The position numbers and the translations under genes were made by a program. Below the pieces are notes generated by a model. It worked only from the letters and a program-made list of their open reading frames with translations. It was not told the DNA's origin and did not search any database. Positions 14,826 through 22,357 of a DNA stretch of 23,941 nucleotides are shown in pieces (position 1 is the first letter of the stretch; every line of letters begins with the position of its first letter). The stretch is taken from the NCBI GenBank assembly GCA_049965775.1, contig JBMFVX010000038.1, forward strand, positions 1 to 23,941, given 5' to 3'. The stretch comes from JABEVB01 sp049965775. GTDB lineage: Bacteria; Planctomycetota; Phycisphaerae; WQYP01.

Positions 14826-16733
14826 ATGGGTGAATCGCAAAGCTCGCTATCGGCACAGAAGAACGAACATGTTGGCGTCGGGGTCAGCTCCTCACCTCGT
14901 GAAACCCCAATGTTTTGGTGGCTTTGCTTTGGCCTTATTTTGCTAGCAGGAGGGTTCCTGCGTTTTTGGCGGCTGGGGCATCAGTCCATCTGGTGTGATG
15001 AAAGCGCCACTGCCATGCGCGTCAGTGGTTCCATGCACGCATTGATCAAGTCCTTGGATCGGCAGGGCTTTCCGCCGGGGTGGTATATGCTGCTTTTAGG
15101 TTGGCGGCACATGCTGGAAAGTCTCTTAGGATTTCCCAAATGGTTGGCGATGTCGGTGACGGCATTGCGGGTTTTGCCGGCAATCCTGGGTACGCTGTTG
15201 GTACCGGTGGCTTATTGGCTGGGACGGCAGTGGTTTGACCGGCGCGGGGCGCTTCTGGTGATGTTGCTGGCGGCGGTGAATCCATTTTTAGTGTATTACA
15301 GCCGCGACCTGAAAATGTATTCCGCATGCTATTTTACCATTGCGCTGAACATGGCTCTGTTTTTTCAGTGGTTGCGCACACGCCGGGCGTGGCCGTGGGG
15401 TTGGCTGTTTCTGATTAGCGCGCTGTTGATGATCGCCATTGATTTTTTAAGCTGGATGATTATTCCGGCGCAGCTTGCGGCCCTGTTGCTGCGACCCAGG
15501 GAAAAATGGCGGCGGCCTGATGTTCCCTTATGGCTGGCGACGGTATGCCTGATGGGGGGGCTTACCGCGGGCTGGTATTATCGCTTCAGTAATTTTGCCA
15601 AGGTCACGGTGGGCCATGATAGCGCCGGGCCGGTCGGTTGGGTAGGGCTTTACAACCGGATGGATTGGCATACATTCGCGGGTTTGCCTACGGTTCACTT
15701 GCTGGGATTTTTGTGGCCAGTGTATCCGCCCACACCGCGGATGCTTAACTGGTTCGGCCTTTCGCCGGGTTTTAATGAGCATTTGGCGACGCGGAGCATA
15801 CCTTGGCTGGCGCATTTGGAGTTGGCATTGGCCGTAGTATTATTTGCAGTGCTTATTTTGGGGCTTGTGCCCTGGCGGCGTTGGTTCTTGCCGGTGGAGG
15901 CGAGCAAACCGGAAACAGCAGCGGACGAAAGGCCTGGTCGCTGGTGGCACGTTGCGATATGGCTGGGGTTGCCGCTGGTGTTTTTTGGTTTGGGGTCGCT
16001 GCCCAGAAGCAGCCCGTGGTCGCTTTATCCGCATTTTGTCATGTGGCAGCAGCGTTACCTGGGGCCTCTGGTGATGGCGTGGGTGCTGTGGCTGGTTGCC
16101 GCGCTGATGCGATTGCCGGGGTGGTGGCTCAGGGCGTCGCTGGCGTCATTGTTTGTGCTGGTGATGCTGGCCTTTTCGCTGACGAGTCATCTGTTGTGTC
16201 GGCAGGAGCCGTGGAATTTCATTTATCCGACGGCTCTTAAAGTTTTCAACCCCAAAGCTCCCGGTGGGATGCGGCTGGTTTGCACACGCCCCATCCACGC
16301 CTTTGGTGACCAGACCTATGCCATGCTGACGGATCTGCATCAGCCGCCGCCGCAGGTGATGGCGCTCGACGTATTTCCTCAACCGGGCCGCGTCGCCGCC
16401 GCTGCGCTGCCGCCGGTTATTCTTTTGCCTTCGATTGCGGGCTTGTGGGAATCGCAAATTGCCGAGGCGAGCCAGGATCGAGCATTAAAATCGCTTGTGC
16501 TGGCAGACCGGTGGGGCGATATAAAGACCGGGCCGCTTTCAACTCGGGCGATATCAGCGCAATTGGGCAGTGGCTGGCGGTTGGTGCAGGAGTGCCGCTT
16601 TCGATGGTATTACCAATGGTGGTTCTATTTTTATTCGCCGTGGCGCGTGCGGGTATGGCAGCGTGTGGCGGGCGTGCCGCCGGGCACTGCGCCCGCGACT
16701 TTGCACCGGCCATTGTCGCTGCGTCCCAAATAG
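14826..16733 (+). CDS. GT-C membrane glycosyltransferase (family 39/ArnT-like)
   Basis: The polytopic membrane protein of 635 residues has roughly ten hydrophobic helices. After the first helix comes RFWRLGHQSIWCDESAT, the extracytoplasmic acidic motif (Asp58-Glu59) of GT-C enzymes such as PMT/ArnT and relatives, followed by GFPPGWYMLLLGW and LPAILGTLLVPVAYWLG. Such enzymes transfer a sugar from a polyprenyl-phosphate donor to protein, lipid or polysaccharide outside the cytoplasmic membrane. The C-terminal 150 residues after the last helix form a soluble domain. The start is uncertain: TTG 14808, ATG 14826 and ATG 14910 are in frame and none has a strong ribosome binding site; ATG 14826 is used. 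The acceptor is not predictable. The family 2 enzyme at 761 could supply a donor of this type (inference). Confidence 0.8.
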   Translation: MGESQSSLSAQKNEHVGVGVSSSPRETPMFWWLCFGLILLAGGFLRFWRLGHQSIWCDESATAMRVSGSMHALIKSLDRQGFPPGWYMLLLGWRHMLESLLGFPKWLAMSVTALRVLPAILGTLLVPVAYWLGRQWFDRRGALLVMLLAAVNPFLVYYSRDLKMYSACYFTIALNMALFFQWLRTRRAWPWGWLFLISALLMIAIDFLSWMIIPAQLAALLLRPREKWRRPDVPLWLATVCLMGGLTAGWYYRFSNFAKVTVGHDSAGPVGWVGLYNRMDWHTFAGLPTVHLLGFLWPVYPPTPRMLNWFGLSPGFNEHLATRSIPWLAHLELALAVVLFAVLILGLVPWRRWFLPVEASKPETAADERPGRWWHVAIWLGLPLVFFGLGSLPRSSPWSLYPHFVMWQQRYLGPLVMAWVLWLVAALMRLPGWWLRASLASLFVLVMLAFSLTSHLLCRQEPWNFIYPTALKVFNPKAPGGMRLVCTRPIHAFGDQTYAMLTDLHQPPPQVMALDVFPQPGRVAAAALPPVILLPSIAGLWESQIAEASQDRALKSLVLADRWGDIKTGPLSTRAISAQLGSGWRLVQECRFRWYYQWWFYFYSPWRVRVWQRVAGVPPGTAPATLHRPLSLRPK

Positions 16734-16857
16734 CTTTAGCGACGTGCGGCAGAAGGGGTGCGGACATTCTGGAGATTTTTCTTGAATTGACCGATCAAAG
16801 GTGGTATGACATTTACTATGAGTCTATGGTTGTAACTTCTTTTAAGGGAGTAACCTC

Positions 16858-16995
16858 ATGCCTCATCGTCGCAATTCGGGTTCCAAGGCTCGTCATCACA
16901 AACTCGGTTTTAACAAAACCGGCGTTAAGCGAAAGCGTGAACGGCTGGAAGCGCGGCGTCAGCTTGCCGATTTTCCGCGCCTTATGGCAGGCTGA
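16858..16995 (+). CDS. Small, very basic 45-residue protein
   Basis: The frame MPHRRNSGSKARHHKLGFNK continues to TGVKRKRERLEARRQLADFP and ends RLMAG. It holds 9 Arg, 5 Lys and 3 His against 3 acidic residues. A good ribosome binding site, AAGGGAG (16844-16850), lies 7 nt before the ATG. The composition suggests nucleic-acid or ribosome binding. It recalls the small basic proteins common in the Planctomycetes-Verrucomicrobia group without matching one clearly. It stands alone between the GT-C gene and a converging gene on the other strand, with a hairpin at 17052 that could end its transcript. Coding status rests on the ribosome binding site and the ordered composition. Confidence 0.55.
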   Translation: MPHRRNSGSKARHHKLGFNKTGVKRKRERLEARRQLADFPRLMAG

Positions 16996-17051
16996 AGGCT
17001 TACGGGGTCTTACAGACTGTCCCGCTGCAGTTTAGGCAGCCAACGATTGTG

Positions 17052-17077
17052 CTTAACCAGCTTCAAGCATGGTTAAG
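17052..17077. terminator. Symmetric hairpin between converging genes
   Basis: CTTAACCA (17052-17059) pairs perfectly with TGGTTAAG (17070-17077) around a 10-nt loop. The minus-strand transporter stop codon (17073-17075) lies inside one arm, and the plus-strand small protein ends 56 bp before it. Its place suits a bidirectional terminator, though neither side has a long U-run. Confidence 0.4.
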
Positions 17078-18104
17078 GCAGCGCGTTGGGGTCTAAATCG
17101 GCTGCCGGGGTGGTGGAAGGCAAAGATTCATGCTGATGGCTGTGGTGTCCATGATGGCCGCAGCCGTCCGGCTCGGGATCAGGCAGGTCTTGCGCGCCGG
17201 GAACAATTTCCATGCGTGATACGTCGCGAAGTGATCGCCACAGCGAGAAGCCCGCGACCGCAAACAGCACGATAACCGCCAGAAAAAAGCCCAGACCCAG
17301 GTGGGCCAGATTATGAACTTTAAGGCCCGTATCTATTTGCAGATCGCCGATTTTTGGAAAAATCAGGCCTAAAACGCCAACAATAACGAATGCGCTGCCG
17401 GCCCAGGTTAGCGTGCGGCCGGACATCAGCTTTGCCAAAAGCCGACGGGCATCGTTGTGCATGTTGCGGCGGGCCATCCACTGGCCAAACAAGCCGCCCA
17501 GAAGTATCTGCATGATCATGGTGCCCACGCCGAAAAACAGGCCGGGTAAAAAGGCGATCCACGGGCTGCCCATATGCGGAGCGAGGTAGAGATAGACCAG
17601 CAGGGCAAACGCGCCCGTGCCCCAGCCGGCGATAAAGCCATGCACGAGTGGCATATAGCGCGGCATGACCTGTGGGTTTACCTCGCCCTCTGCACGTACT
17701 TTATGCATATGAAAGAGATGCGGAATCTTTCCACGCGTCAAAATATAAAAGCCCGAAGCGGCCATCACCGCGCCAACGACGATATATATGATGAAATTGT
17801 AGGCATCACCTTTAATCACGTCCAAAAAGTAGCGCTTGACCACATCGTTCATGGCAAAAAAGGCAATTTCCGAGGCAATGGCCCGCTGAACGGTAAACGC
17901 CAGCGAAAACAGGAGGCCAGCCCGCATGCCACCTTTCCAGCTATAGCTCCCAACGGCATAGCTGAACGTGATAGGCCAGGTGTGCTCATCCGGCGTTATG
18001 CCGTGCACCATACCCAGCAGCATGGCTGTAAGCAAAATGGCGGCAATGCCCATGGTGGCGCCATTGGGGTTCCAGAGATTGATGGCCAGGAGGTGTGTAA
18101 ACAT
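17073..18104 (-). CDS. NiCoT/UreH-like membrane metal transporter with His-rich tail
   Basis: The 343-residue protein has about seven to eight membrane helices. Helix 1 runs into LLGMVHGITPDEHTWPITFS (29-48), giving H34-x4-D39-x-H41, which resembles the metal-selecting HxxxxDH signature of nickel/cobalt permeases and the HG-x-x-PDH of UreH/RcnA relatives. Later helices include VHGFIAGWGTGAFALLVYL and GLFFGVGTMIMQILLGGLFG. The cytoplasmic or terminal tail CGHHGHHSHQHE (315-326) is a likely metal-binding cluster. Uptake versus export cannot be decided; RcnA-type exporters also have His-rich stretches. It lies 53 bp behind the regulator gene on the same strand and is probably controlled by it. 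ATG 18104 lacks a strong ribosome binding site; ATG 18053 is an alternative. Confidence 0.7.
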   Translation of the reverse strand: MFTHLLAINLWNPNGATMGIAAILLTAMLLGMVHGITPDEHTWPITFSYAVGSYSWKGGMRAGLLFSLAFTVQRAIASEIAFFAMNDVVKRYFLDVIKGDAYNFIIYIVVGAVMAASGFYILTRGKIPHLFHMHKVRAEGEVNPQVMPRYMPLVHGFIAGWGTGAFALLVYLYLAPHMGSPWIAFLPGLFFGVGTMIMQILLGGLFGQWMARRNMHNDARRLLAKLMSGRTLTWAGSAFVIVGVLGLIFPKIGDLQIDTGLKVHNLAHLGLGFFLAVIVLFAVAGFSLWRSLRDVSRMEIVPGAQDLPDPEPDGCGHHGHHSHQHESLPSTTPAADLDPNALP

Positions 18105-18157
18105 CAGAATGCTGCCTTATTGAAACCAGGTGGTTGTTTTGGCTTTAGCCGACTGGC

Positions 18158-18646
18158 TTATGCTTCATGCAAGGCAACTGGCCGCAAACGCGCGACGCCT
18201 GGCCCATGCTGCTTCTGGTGCGCCGGCAGTCGCCCGTGTGGAACGTGCACGCCGCAGGTATCGCATTTATCGGCCGCTTCAAAACAGTCGGAACACAGCA
18301 ATTCGCCGGTTTTTTGGAACTCCTGCAGGCGAATGCGGTCTGCCCCGGGCAGTTTATTCACCAGTGTTCGCAGCCGCGGCATAACCGGAAGGGGTGTATG
18401 GCAGCCAGAACAAGCGGCAAACTCCAATTGCTTGAGAAGTAACTCGATTTCGTGACTGCGGTTGGCGGGGATGGTGCCCTTGCCCTCGCAAAGAGGACAA
18501 AGATGCCCAAGGTACGCGTAAACGGCATCGCGAATAAGTTCGCTTTTGTTTTTAACGGATGCCAGTAGCGACGCAAGTTGGGCGTCTACCTTAAAGGCCA
18601 TGACCTGATCTTTGGGGGCTTTCATGCGCTTATGCCTGCCTGCCAT
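18158..18646 (-). CDS. Ribbon-helix-helix regulator with four CxxC pairs
   Basis: The 162-residue protein opens with a ribbon-helix-helix DNA-binding unit: strand QVMAFKVD (14-21), helix QLASLLASVK and helix KSELIRDAVYAYL (34-46). A Cys-rich body follows with pairs at 50/53 (CPLC), 79/82 (CSGC), 118/121 (CSDC) and 128/131 (CDTC), enough for two zinc-ribbon sites. Its last part is rich in His (H134, H137, H143, H147). The ATG at 18646 is preceded by AGAGG 9 nt upstream. Its position ahead of a metal transporter, together with a NikR-like N-terminal fold but no NikR-type ACT domain, argues for a metal-sensing repressor. The Cys pairs may be structural zinc or the sensor itself. The metal is not predictable. 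Confidence 0.75.
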   Translation of the reverse strand: MAGRHKRMKAPKDQVMAFKVDAQLASLLASVKNKSELIRDAVYAYLGHLCPLCEGKGTIPANRSHEIELLLKQLEFAACSGCHTPLPVMPRLRTLVNKLPGADRIRLQEFQKTGELLCSDCFEAADKCDTCGVHVPHGRLPAHQKQHGPGVARLRPVALHEA

Positions 18647-18688
18647 ATTGCAAAACCTCTACTCATGACTGACCTGTCGCCACGAGAA

Positions 18689-18717
18689 ATATTACTTTGT
18701 TATACGGTATAAGTCCA
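18689..18717 (-). promoter_or_regulatory. Candidate promoter of the regulator-transporter operon
   Basis: On the minus strand TGGACT (18717-18712) and TAATAT (18694-18689) each match 4 of 6 consensus bases and are exactly 17 bp apart. The start of transcription would fall near 18682, about 36 nt before the regulator ATG, leaving the AGAGG ribosome binding site in the leader. It overlaps the last codons of the upstream small gene. Confidence 0.35.
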
Positions 18718-18853
18718 GCGCGGGTTCGGAGTAGGCAGGGGGGCGGCCTTCTATATAATATGAAGTATTCTCATTGGTGTCTCCGGCTGCCAAGGCCGAA
18801 ATACCCTGCATCTTGAAGCACTTACTGTACCGCTTTAATTTACGTTTACGCAT
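18692..18853 (-). CDS. Small 53-residue protein with strong ribosome binding site
   Basis: The frame begins MRKRKLKRYSKCFKMQGISA and ends ALDLYRITK with a TAA stop. An extended ribosome binding site, GAGGAGGTC, ends about 4 nt before the ATG and is among the best in the window. The N-terminus is strongly basic and the middle is polar, with no membrane segment and no familiar domain. It lies 68 bp after the CBM9-like gene and 45 bp before the regulator on the same strand. It may be a leader for the metal operon or an independent small protein. The ribosome binding site lies in a hairpin, so translation may be controlled. Coding status is inferred from the ribosome binding site and the operon-like position. 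Confidence 0.5.
   Translation of the reverse strand: MRKRKLKRYSKCFKMQGISALAAGDTNENTSYYIEGRPPAYSEPALDLYRITK
18700..18712. promoter_or_regulatory. Perfect palindrome, candidate operator
   Basis: TTATAC-G-GTATAA is a 6-bp perfect inverted repeat with one central base. It fills most of the spacer of the candidate promoter at 18689-18717, where a bound repressor would block RNA polymerase. Ribbon-helix-helix proteins bind short symmetric sites; NikR half-sites (GTATGA) look similar, but their spacing is different. It also encodes part of the C-terminus of the small upstream protein. Confidence 0.4.
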
Positions 18854-18859
18854 CCTGAC

Positions 18860-18884
18860 CTCCTCAAAAACGACCCTTGAGGAG
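18860..18884 (-). promoter_or_regulatory. Hairpin that sequesters the ribosome binding site of the small gene
   Basis: In the minus-strand RNA CTCCTCAA (18884-18877) pairs perfectly over 8 bp with TTGAGGAG (18867-18860) around a 9-nt loop. The right arm contains the ribosome binding site of the 53-residue protein starting at 18853. Closing the stem would block ribosome entry; a ligand, temperature or upstream translation could open it (inference). Confidence 0.45.
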
Positions 18885-18921
18885 CGCCAATGAATATCAG
18901 GACTTGACGGGTTTAGTTCAC

Positions 18922-19809
18922 TTATGGATTGTTGCCGCTGGGGTAGCTGTCGAGTGTGACGTCGGCATAGGGAAGGTTTGGGCCTATGACCAGTTCGCCC
19001 ATAAGGTACGGGGCAAATGCCTGTGCGGCCGTAGGCACCGGAAACAGGTTTGACTGCACCAACTTGCGGTGGCCATCGTCACCCACACGCCAGTCGTAAC
19101 GAATAAAATTGGCCTTGAAGCGCTCGCCTTGTGCCGGTACGGTTCGCAGCCGCTGAGGCAGCTGTGCCAGCGGAACCCGTACCACCACCGTCCATGCCTG
19201 CTGGCCCTTGTAAGTGCCGCGACCCGTGTAAACGGCCAACCCGGCCGTTTTCATCGAAATAATGCTGAACGGGTGCGACAGGTTAAGTTGCCCATCTGAA
19301 CGCGGCTGGGGTGCATCGGCCGAGCGATGCTGCGCCTCATACCATTGGCCGTTGGGTGCCGCGACAATTTCTAAAAAATCAGTGCCGTTTTGCTTGCGGG
19401 AGGTGTCGAGCCAGAACTCTACACTTTCATGCCGCCAAAGCTCCGCGGCAAGTTGCGGCTTGTCTGATCCGCTCGAACCCACACATACAAAAGCGGCGTA
19501 GAGGTCGTTGTTGCCCCATGCGGTCGCCACGCGTGTGAGGTTGGGGGTGACGGCGTGGCCTGGTGCCGGTCCGAGCGTTTGCCAGGCTGCGGTTTGCCAG
19601 ACGGGGCTGGTAAGCGGATCTGCCAACATTTGTGCTGCCGAGACGCTACCAACATGAGCTGCGGTAATGGCAGAAGGTGCATGGCGAGCGCTGCTGGCCG
19701 AGCCTGGGTCTGCACCGGTACCTTTGCAACCCGGCCAAGTTGAAACCATCGAGATGGCCAAGGCGGTTACGCCCAGCATCTTAAAGGTTGTCACGCCAGA
19801 GAGTTTCAA
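18922..19809 (-). CDS. Exported CBM9-like carbohydrate-binding protein
   Basis: From a TTG at 19809 the protein has 295 residues. A hydrophobic segment, MLGVTALAISMVSTWPGC, ends in a Cys that could be lipidated although Trp-Pro-Gly before it is not a standard lipobox. The domain shows the CBM9-like pattern: PVWQTAAWQTLG, then TRVATAWGNNDLYAAFVC, LWRHESVEFWLD, DFLEIVAAPNGQWYEAQ and FKANFIRYDWRVG. Such domains bind sugars or act as exported sensor or scaffold parts. The start is uncertain: TTG 19809 follows AGGGG by 5 nt; the open frame reaches ATG 19866, and ATG 19779 is also in frame. No glycoside hydrolase lies next to it, so the sugar target is unknown. Confidence 0.7.
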   Translation of the reverse strand: MKLSGVTTFKMLGVTALAISMVSTWPGCKGTGADPGSASSARHAPSAITAAHVGSVSAAQMLADPLTSPVWQTAAWQTLGPAPGHAVTPNLTRVATAWGNNDLYAAFVCVGSSGSDKPQLAAELWRHESVEFWLDTSRKQNGTDFLEIVAAPNGQWYEAQHRSADAPQPRSDGQLNLSHPFSIISMKTAGLAVYTGRGTYKGQQAWTVVVRVPLAQLPQRLRTVPAQGERFKANFIRYDWRVGDDGHRKLVQSNLFPVPTAAQAFAPYLMGELVIGPNLPYADVTLDSYPSGNNP

Positions 19810-20026
19810 TACCACCCCTAAATAATCACCAATGGCCTGCCGGCGGCAACGGATATTGCACAACACCTGTCAAGCCCACCTGCGGCATCCTGCCGACCCA
19901 TTTAACTATTTCATCCGGCTTGTTTGCCAATCAAGCCCCCGGTCTAAGCGCCAAAAAACTCATCTCTTTGGCTTTGCTCCAGTCTGCCAGCAGCCGGCCC
20001 GCATACGGTCGTGGCTCTTTCACACG

Positions 20027-20040
20027 AGAGTATACACTCT
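20027..20040 (-). terminator. Short hairpin after the reductase gene
   Basis: AGAGT (20027-20031) pairs with ACTCT (20036-20040) around a 4-nt loop directly after the reductase stop codon. The stem is weak and lacks a U-run. The remaining gap to the CBM9-like gene (about 19810-20026) shows no gene or clear promoter. Confidence 0.25.
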
Positions 20041-21114
20041 TTAACCCGCATGCGACAAGACAGTTGCATCTTTTTCCGTATTAATGGTGGTAAGGGCTTG
20101 CGGGCCCATTTCGCTGCTGTGCCCCGGAAATGCCCGGGCGTGCGGGTCTATAAACGTTTTGGCGAAGTTTACCGCCGTCGCGGCCTCGCCAAAGCCCGTC
20201 GAAATAAGCTTGAGTTTGCCGTCAAAACCGGCCACATCCCCGGCGGCAAACACCCCGGGCAAATTTGTTTGCATGTGGGTGTCTACCATAATCGAGTTTC
20301 CTTCAATCTTGATGGGCCAATTTTTTATAGCCCCAAGCGAACTGATAAAGCCCACCTGAACCAGAATGGCGTCCACCGCCAGCGAAAAGTCTTCTTTTTT
20401 CTGGCTGTTATGAATAAGAACGCCACAAATCTTATTATCGGCTGTTTGCACGTCTTTTAATTCGCAGAATGTCAAAATACGCGTGCCCGATGCCAGTACA
20501 CGCGCCACCGAATCTTCATGGGCGCGGAACTGGTTGCGGCGATGAATTACCGTAATTTCCGCAGCCGTGTCTTTGAGGTTCATGGCCCAGTCCAGTGCCG
20601 AATCGCCTCCGCCGATGATCAGCAACTTCTTGCCTGCAAATACCGACTTGCTGCCGACGGCATAGTAAACACCTTTGCCTTCATGCGGCACGGTGGCGGC
20701 GACGCCGACCTTTCGCGGCTGAAAAGCTCCTGCCCCCGCACAAATGATGACGGTTCGAGTGAGGTGTTCGCCCTTGTCGCTCTTGAGTATAAAGCAGTTG
20801 CGGGCTTCGTCTCGCGTGAGGGTCTGGACGGTTTCGTTCAGGTGTACTTTGCAGCCATGCTGCATTCCCTGCTCGACAAGGCTGTTGACCAGGTCGCGAG
20901 CAATGACTCTTGGAAAGCCCGCAACATCATAAATGTATTTTTCCGGATACAGCGTCGCAAGCTGTCCGCCGAGTTGATCAAGCGAATCTATGATTTGCGT
21001 TTTCATTTGCCGCAGGCCCGCGTAATAGGCCGCATACAGGCCCACCGGGCCGCCGCCAATAATGGTGAGGTCAACAAGTTCGGCAGCGCTGGAGGTTGTG
21101 TTCATCGTTAGCAT
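20041..21114 (-). CDS. Ferredoxin/flavodoxin-NADP+ reductase (TrxR-like type)
   Basis: The 357-residue FAD enzyme moves electrons between NADPH and ferredoxin or flavodoxin. The FAD site TIIGGGPVGLYAAYYAGLR is near residues 17-35, followed by LGGQLATLYPEKYIYDVAGF, a hallmark of the Bacillus YumC / Chlorobium reductase type. The NADPH site is KLLIIGGGDSALDWAMNL, and the C-terminal FAD block is GVFAAGDVAGFDGKLKLIST then GFGEAATAVNFAKTFIDP. The redox-active CxxC of thioredoxin reductase is absent, which settles the assignment. Two in-frame ATGs (21114 and 21105) are possible; the only good ribosome binding site, AAGGA (21140-21136), lies beyond a small hairpin. tRNA-Arg lies 51 bp upstream on the same strand. 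Confidence 0.88.
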   Translation of the reverse strand: MLTMNTTSSAAELVDLTIIGGGPVGLYAAYYAGLRQMKTQIIDSLDQLGGQLATLYPEKYIYDVAGFPRVIARDLVNSLVEQGMQHGCKVHLNETVQTLTRDEARNCFILKSDKGEHLTRTVIICAGAGAFQPRKVGVAATVPHEGKGVYYAVGSKSVFAGKKLLIIGGGDSALDWAMNLKDTAAEITVIHRRNQFRAHEDSVARVLASGTRILTFCELKDVQTADNKICGVLIHNSQKKEDFSLAVDAILVQVGFISSLGAIKNWPIKIEGNSIMVDTHMQTNLPGVFAAGDVAGFDGKLKLISTGFGEAATAVNFAKTFIDPHARAFPGHSSEMGPQALTTINTEKDATVLSHAG

Positions 21115-21118
21115 GCTT

Positions 21119-21140
21119 CATGCCGTCAAGGCATGTCCTT
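21119..21140 (-). promoter_or_regulatory. Hairpin between ribosome binding site and start of the reductase gene
   Basis: CATGCC and GGCATG (21119-21124 and 21130-21135) form a 6-bp stem with a 5-nt loop. AAGGA (21140-21136) lies immediately 5' of it and the ATG (21114) 4 nt 3' of it in the RNA. Folding would bring a distant ribosome binding site close to the start codon. Confidence 0.35.
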
Positions 21141-21165
21141 TATTAACATAAAACGCCAAAAAACA

Positions 21166-21239
21166 TGCGCCAGGCGGGAGTCGAACCCACAACCTTTGGC
21201 TTCGGAGGCCAACGCTCTATCCAATTGAGCTACTAGCGC
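21166..21239 (-). tRNA. tRNA-Arg(CCG)
   Basis: The full cloverleaf is visible on the minus strand: acceptor GCGCTAG/CTGGCGC (one G-U), D-arm GCTC/GAGC, anticodon stem TTGGC/GCCAA with loop CTCCGAA giving anticodon CCG, and T-arm GTGGG/CCCGC around TTCGACT. The discriminator is A. CCA is not encoded. It reads codon CGG. A T-rich stretch follows it, and the reductase gene starts 51 bp downstream. Confidence 0.95.
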
Positions 21240-21346
21240 TTCGGCTATTTTAGGTTAACATACCGGGCGCGTTTGCGAAAGGCGAACCGTCGCTTAACAG
21301 TTGCGGCTATGTGCTTCGCCGCTTTTGGCTTGGCCGGAGGCTGTGC

Positions 21347-22357
21347 ATGAAATTTGGCGTCATTGGCTTAAATCATGGGCACGTTTATCTGATGGTACGA
21401 CCCCTGCTGGAGTTACCGGAGGTTTCGTGTGTCGGCTTTTACGCGGCGGAAGACGACCTGGCCGGCGCATTTAGCCAGACGTTTCCGGGCGTGATGCGTC
21501 GGGCTTCCGCGACCGAGTTGCTCGACGACCCGGAGATTGACTTGATTGTCTCGGCCGCTATTAATGCCGATCGCGGCCTGCTGGCTGCGCAGGCCTTCAG
21601 CAGCGGCAAGCACGTATTTTTGGATAAGCCCGCTGTTAACACGCCGCAGGACCTTGAACTCATGCGCCAGGCGCAGCAGGCCAGCGGCAAACGGCTGTTT
21701 GTATTTTTTAGTGAACGGCTCGAAAACCCTCTGGATGAAAAGGCCCGGCAGCTTGTGCGACAGGGCGCTGTCGGAGACCTGGTGCATCTTTTAGGTCAGG
21801 GGCCGCACCGGCTGCGCTGGCAGGATCGGCCCGCCTGGATGTGGGACCATCGCTACGGCGGCATACTCAACGACCTTGGCTCGCATCAGGTGGATTGGTT
21901 CTGCTGGATGACCGGCCAGCGCATCAGCAATTGTGCCGCCCGAATTGGCAGGTTTGGCGCTGCACCGCACGCCGCCTTCGATGACTTTGGCGACGCGGTC
22001 CTTACCGCGGCCAATGGTGTGACCGGCTACTTCAGGGTGGACTGGTTTACACCTGAAAAAAGTCCGATCTGGGGCGATGTTCGCGGCACCATTGTTGGGA
22101 CGCGCGGCACCATCGAAATTCGCCGTACGATCAATCTTGCAACGCTCGACCCGGCCGATCGCCATGGGCACTTGCTGCTCATAAACGATACTGTCGGCCC
22201 CACGCGCGTTGATGTGCCAGACCCAAGCCGCCACTGGCCGGCCGATATGGTCGCCAGTATGCAGTGCGGCGAAAATAAGCTGCATGATGAAGCCATGCTA
22301 TGGCATGTGCTTGAAACAACCCTGCGCCTGCAGGCCACCGCTGTGCGCGTGCGCTAA
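21347..22357 (+). CDS. Gfo/Idh/MocA-family oxidoreductase
   Basis: The 336-residue NAD(P)-dependent enzyme has an N-terminal Rossmann fold (MKFGVIGLNHGHVYLMVR), a cofactor segment ending HVFLDKPAVNTPQDLELM in which DKP replaces the usual EKP, and the substrate-domain motif GGILNDLGSHQVDWFCWMTG with the catalytic-type Asp and His. Such enzymes oxidise or reduce sugars and inositols; many relatives in planctomycetes have unknown substrates. ATG 21347 is chosen over the longer frame from 21311 because GGAGG lies 6 nt upstream and the Rossmann strand begins at residue 2. It stands alone: tRNA-Arg is divergent, and the ABC genes begin 155 bp later. No transporter or sugar kinase beside it hints at the substrate. 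Confidence 0.88.
   Translation: MKFGVIGLNHGHVYLMVRPLLELPEVSCVGFYAAEDDLAGAFSQTFPGVMRRASATELLDDPEIDLIVSAAINADRGLLAAQAFSSGKHVFLDKPAVNTPQDLELMRQAQQASGKRLFVFFSERLENPLDEKARQLVRQGAVGDLVHLLGQGPHRLRWQDRPAWMWDHRYGGILNDLGSHQVDWFCWMTGQRISNCAARIGRFGAAPHAAFDDFGDAVLTAANGVTGYFRVDWFTPEKSPIWGDVRGTIVGTRGTIEIRRTINLATLDPADRHGHLLLINDTVGPTRVDVPDPSRHWPADMVASMQCGENKLHDEAMLWHVLETTLRLQATAVRVR

Noticed and set aside
17574..18455. A 293-codon plus-strand frame
   Set aside because: It runs antisense across two clear minus-strand genes (transporter and regulator) and the gap between them, with no ribosome binding site or motif.
20518..21111. A 197-codon plus-strand frame
   Set aside because: It is antisense to the ferredoxin/flavodoxin-NADP+ reductase, whose FAD and NADPH motifs are unmistakable.
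20041..21114. Thioredoxin reductase as the identity of the flavoenzyme
   Set aside because: The redox-active CxxC is missing and the LYPEKYIYDVAGFP block points to the ferredoxin/flavodoxin reductase type.
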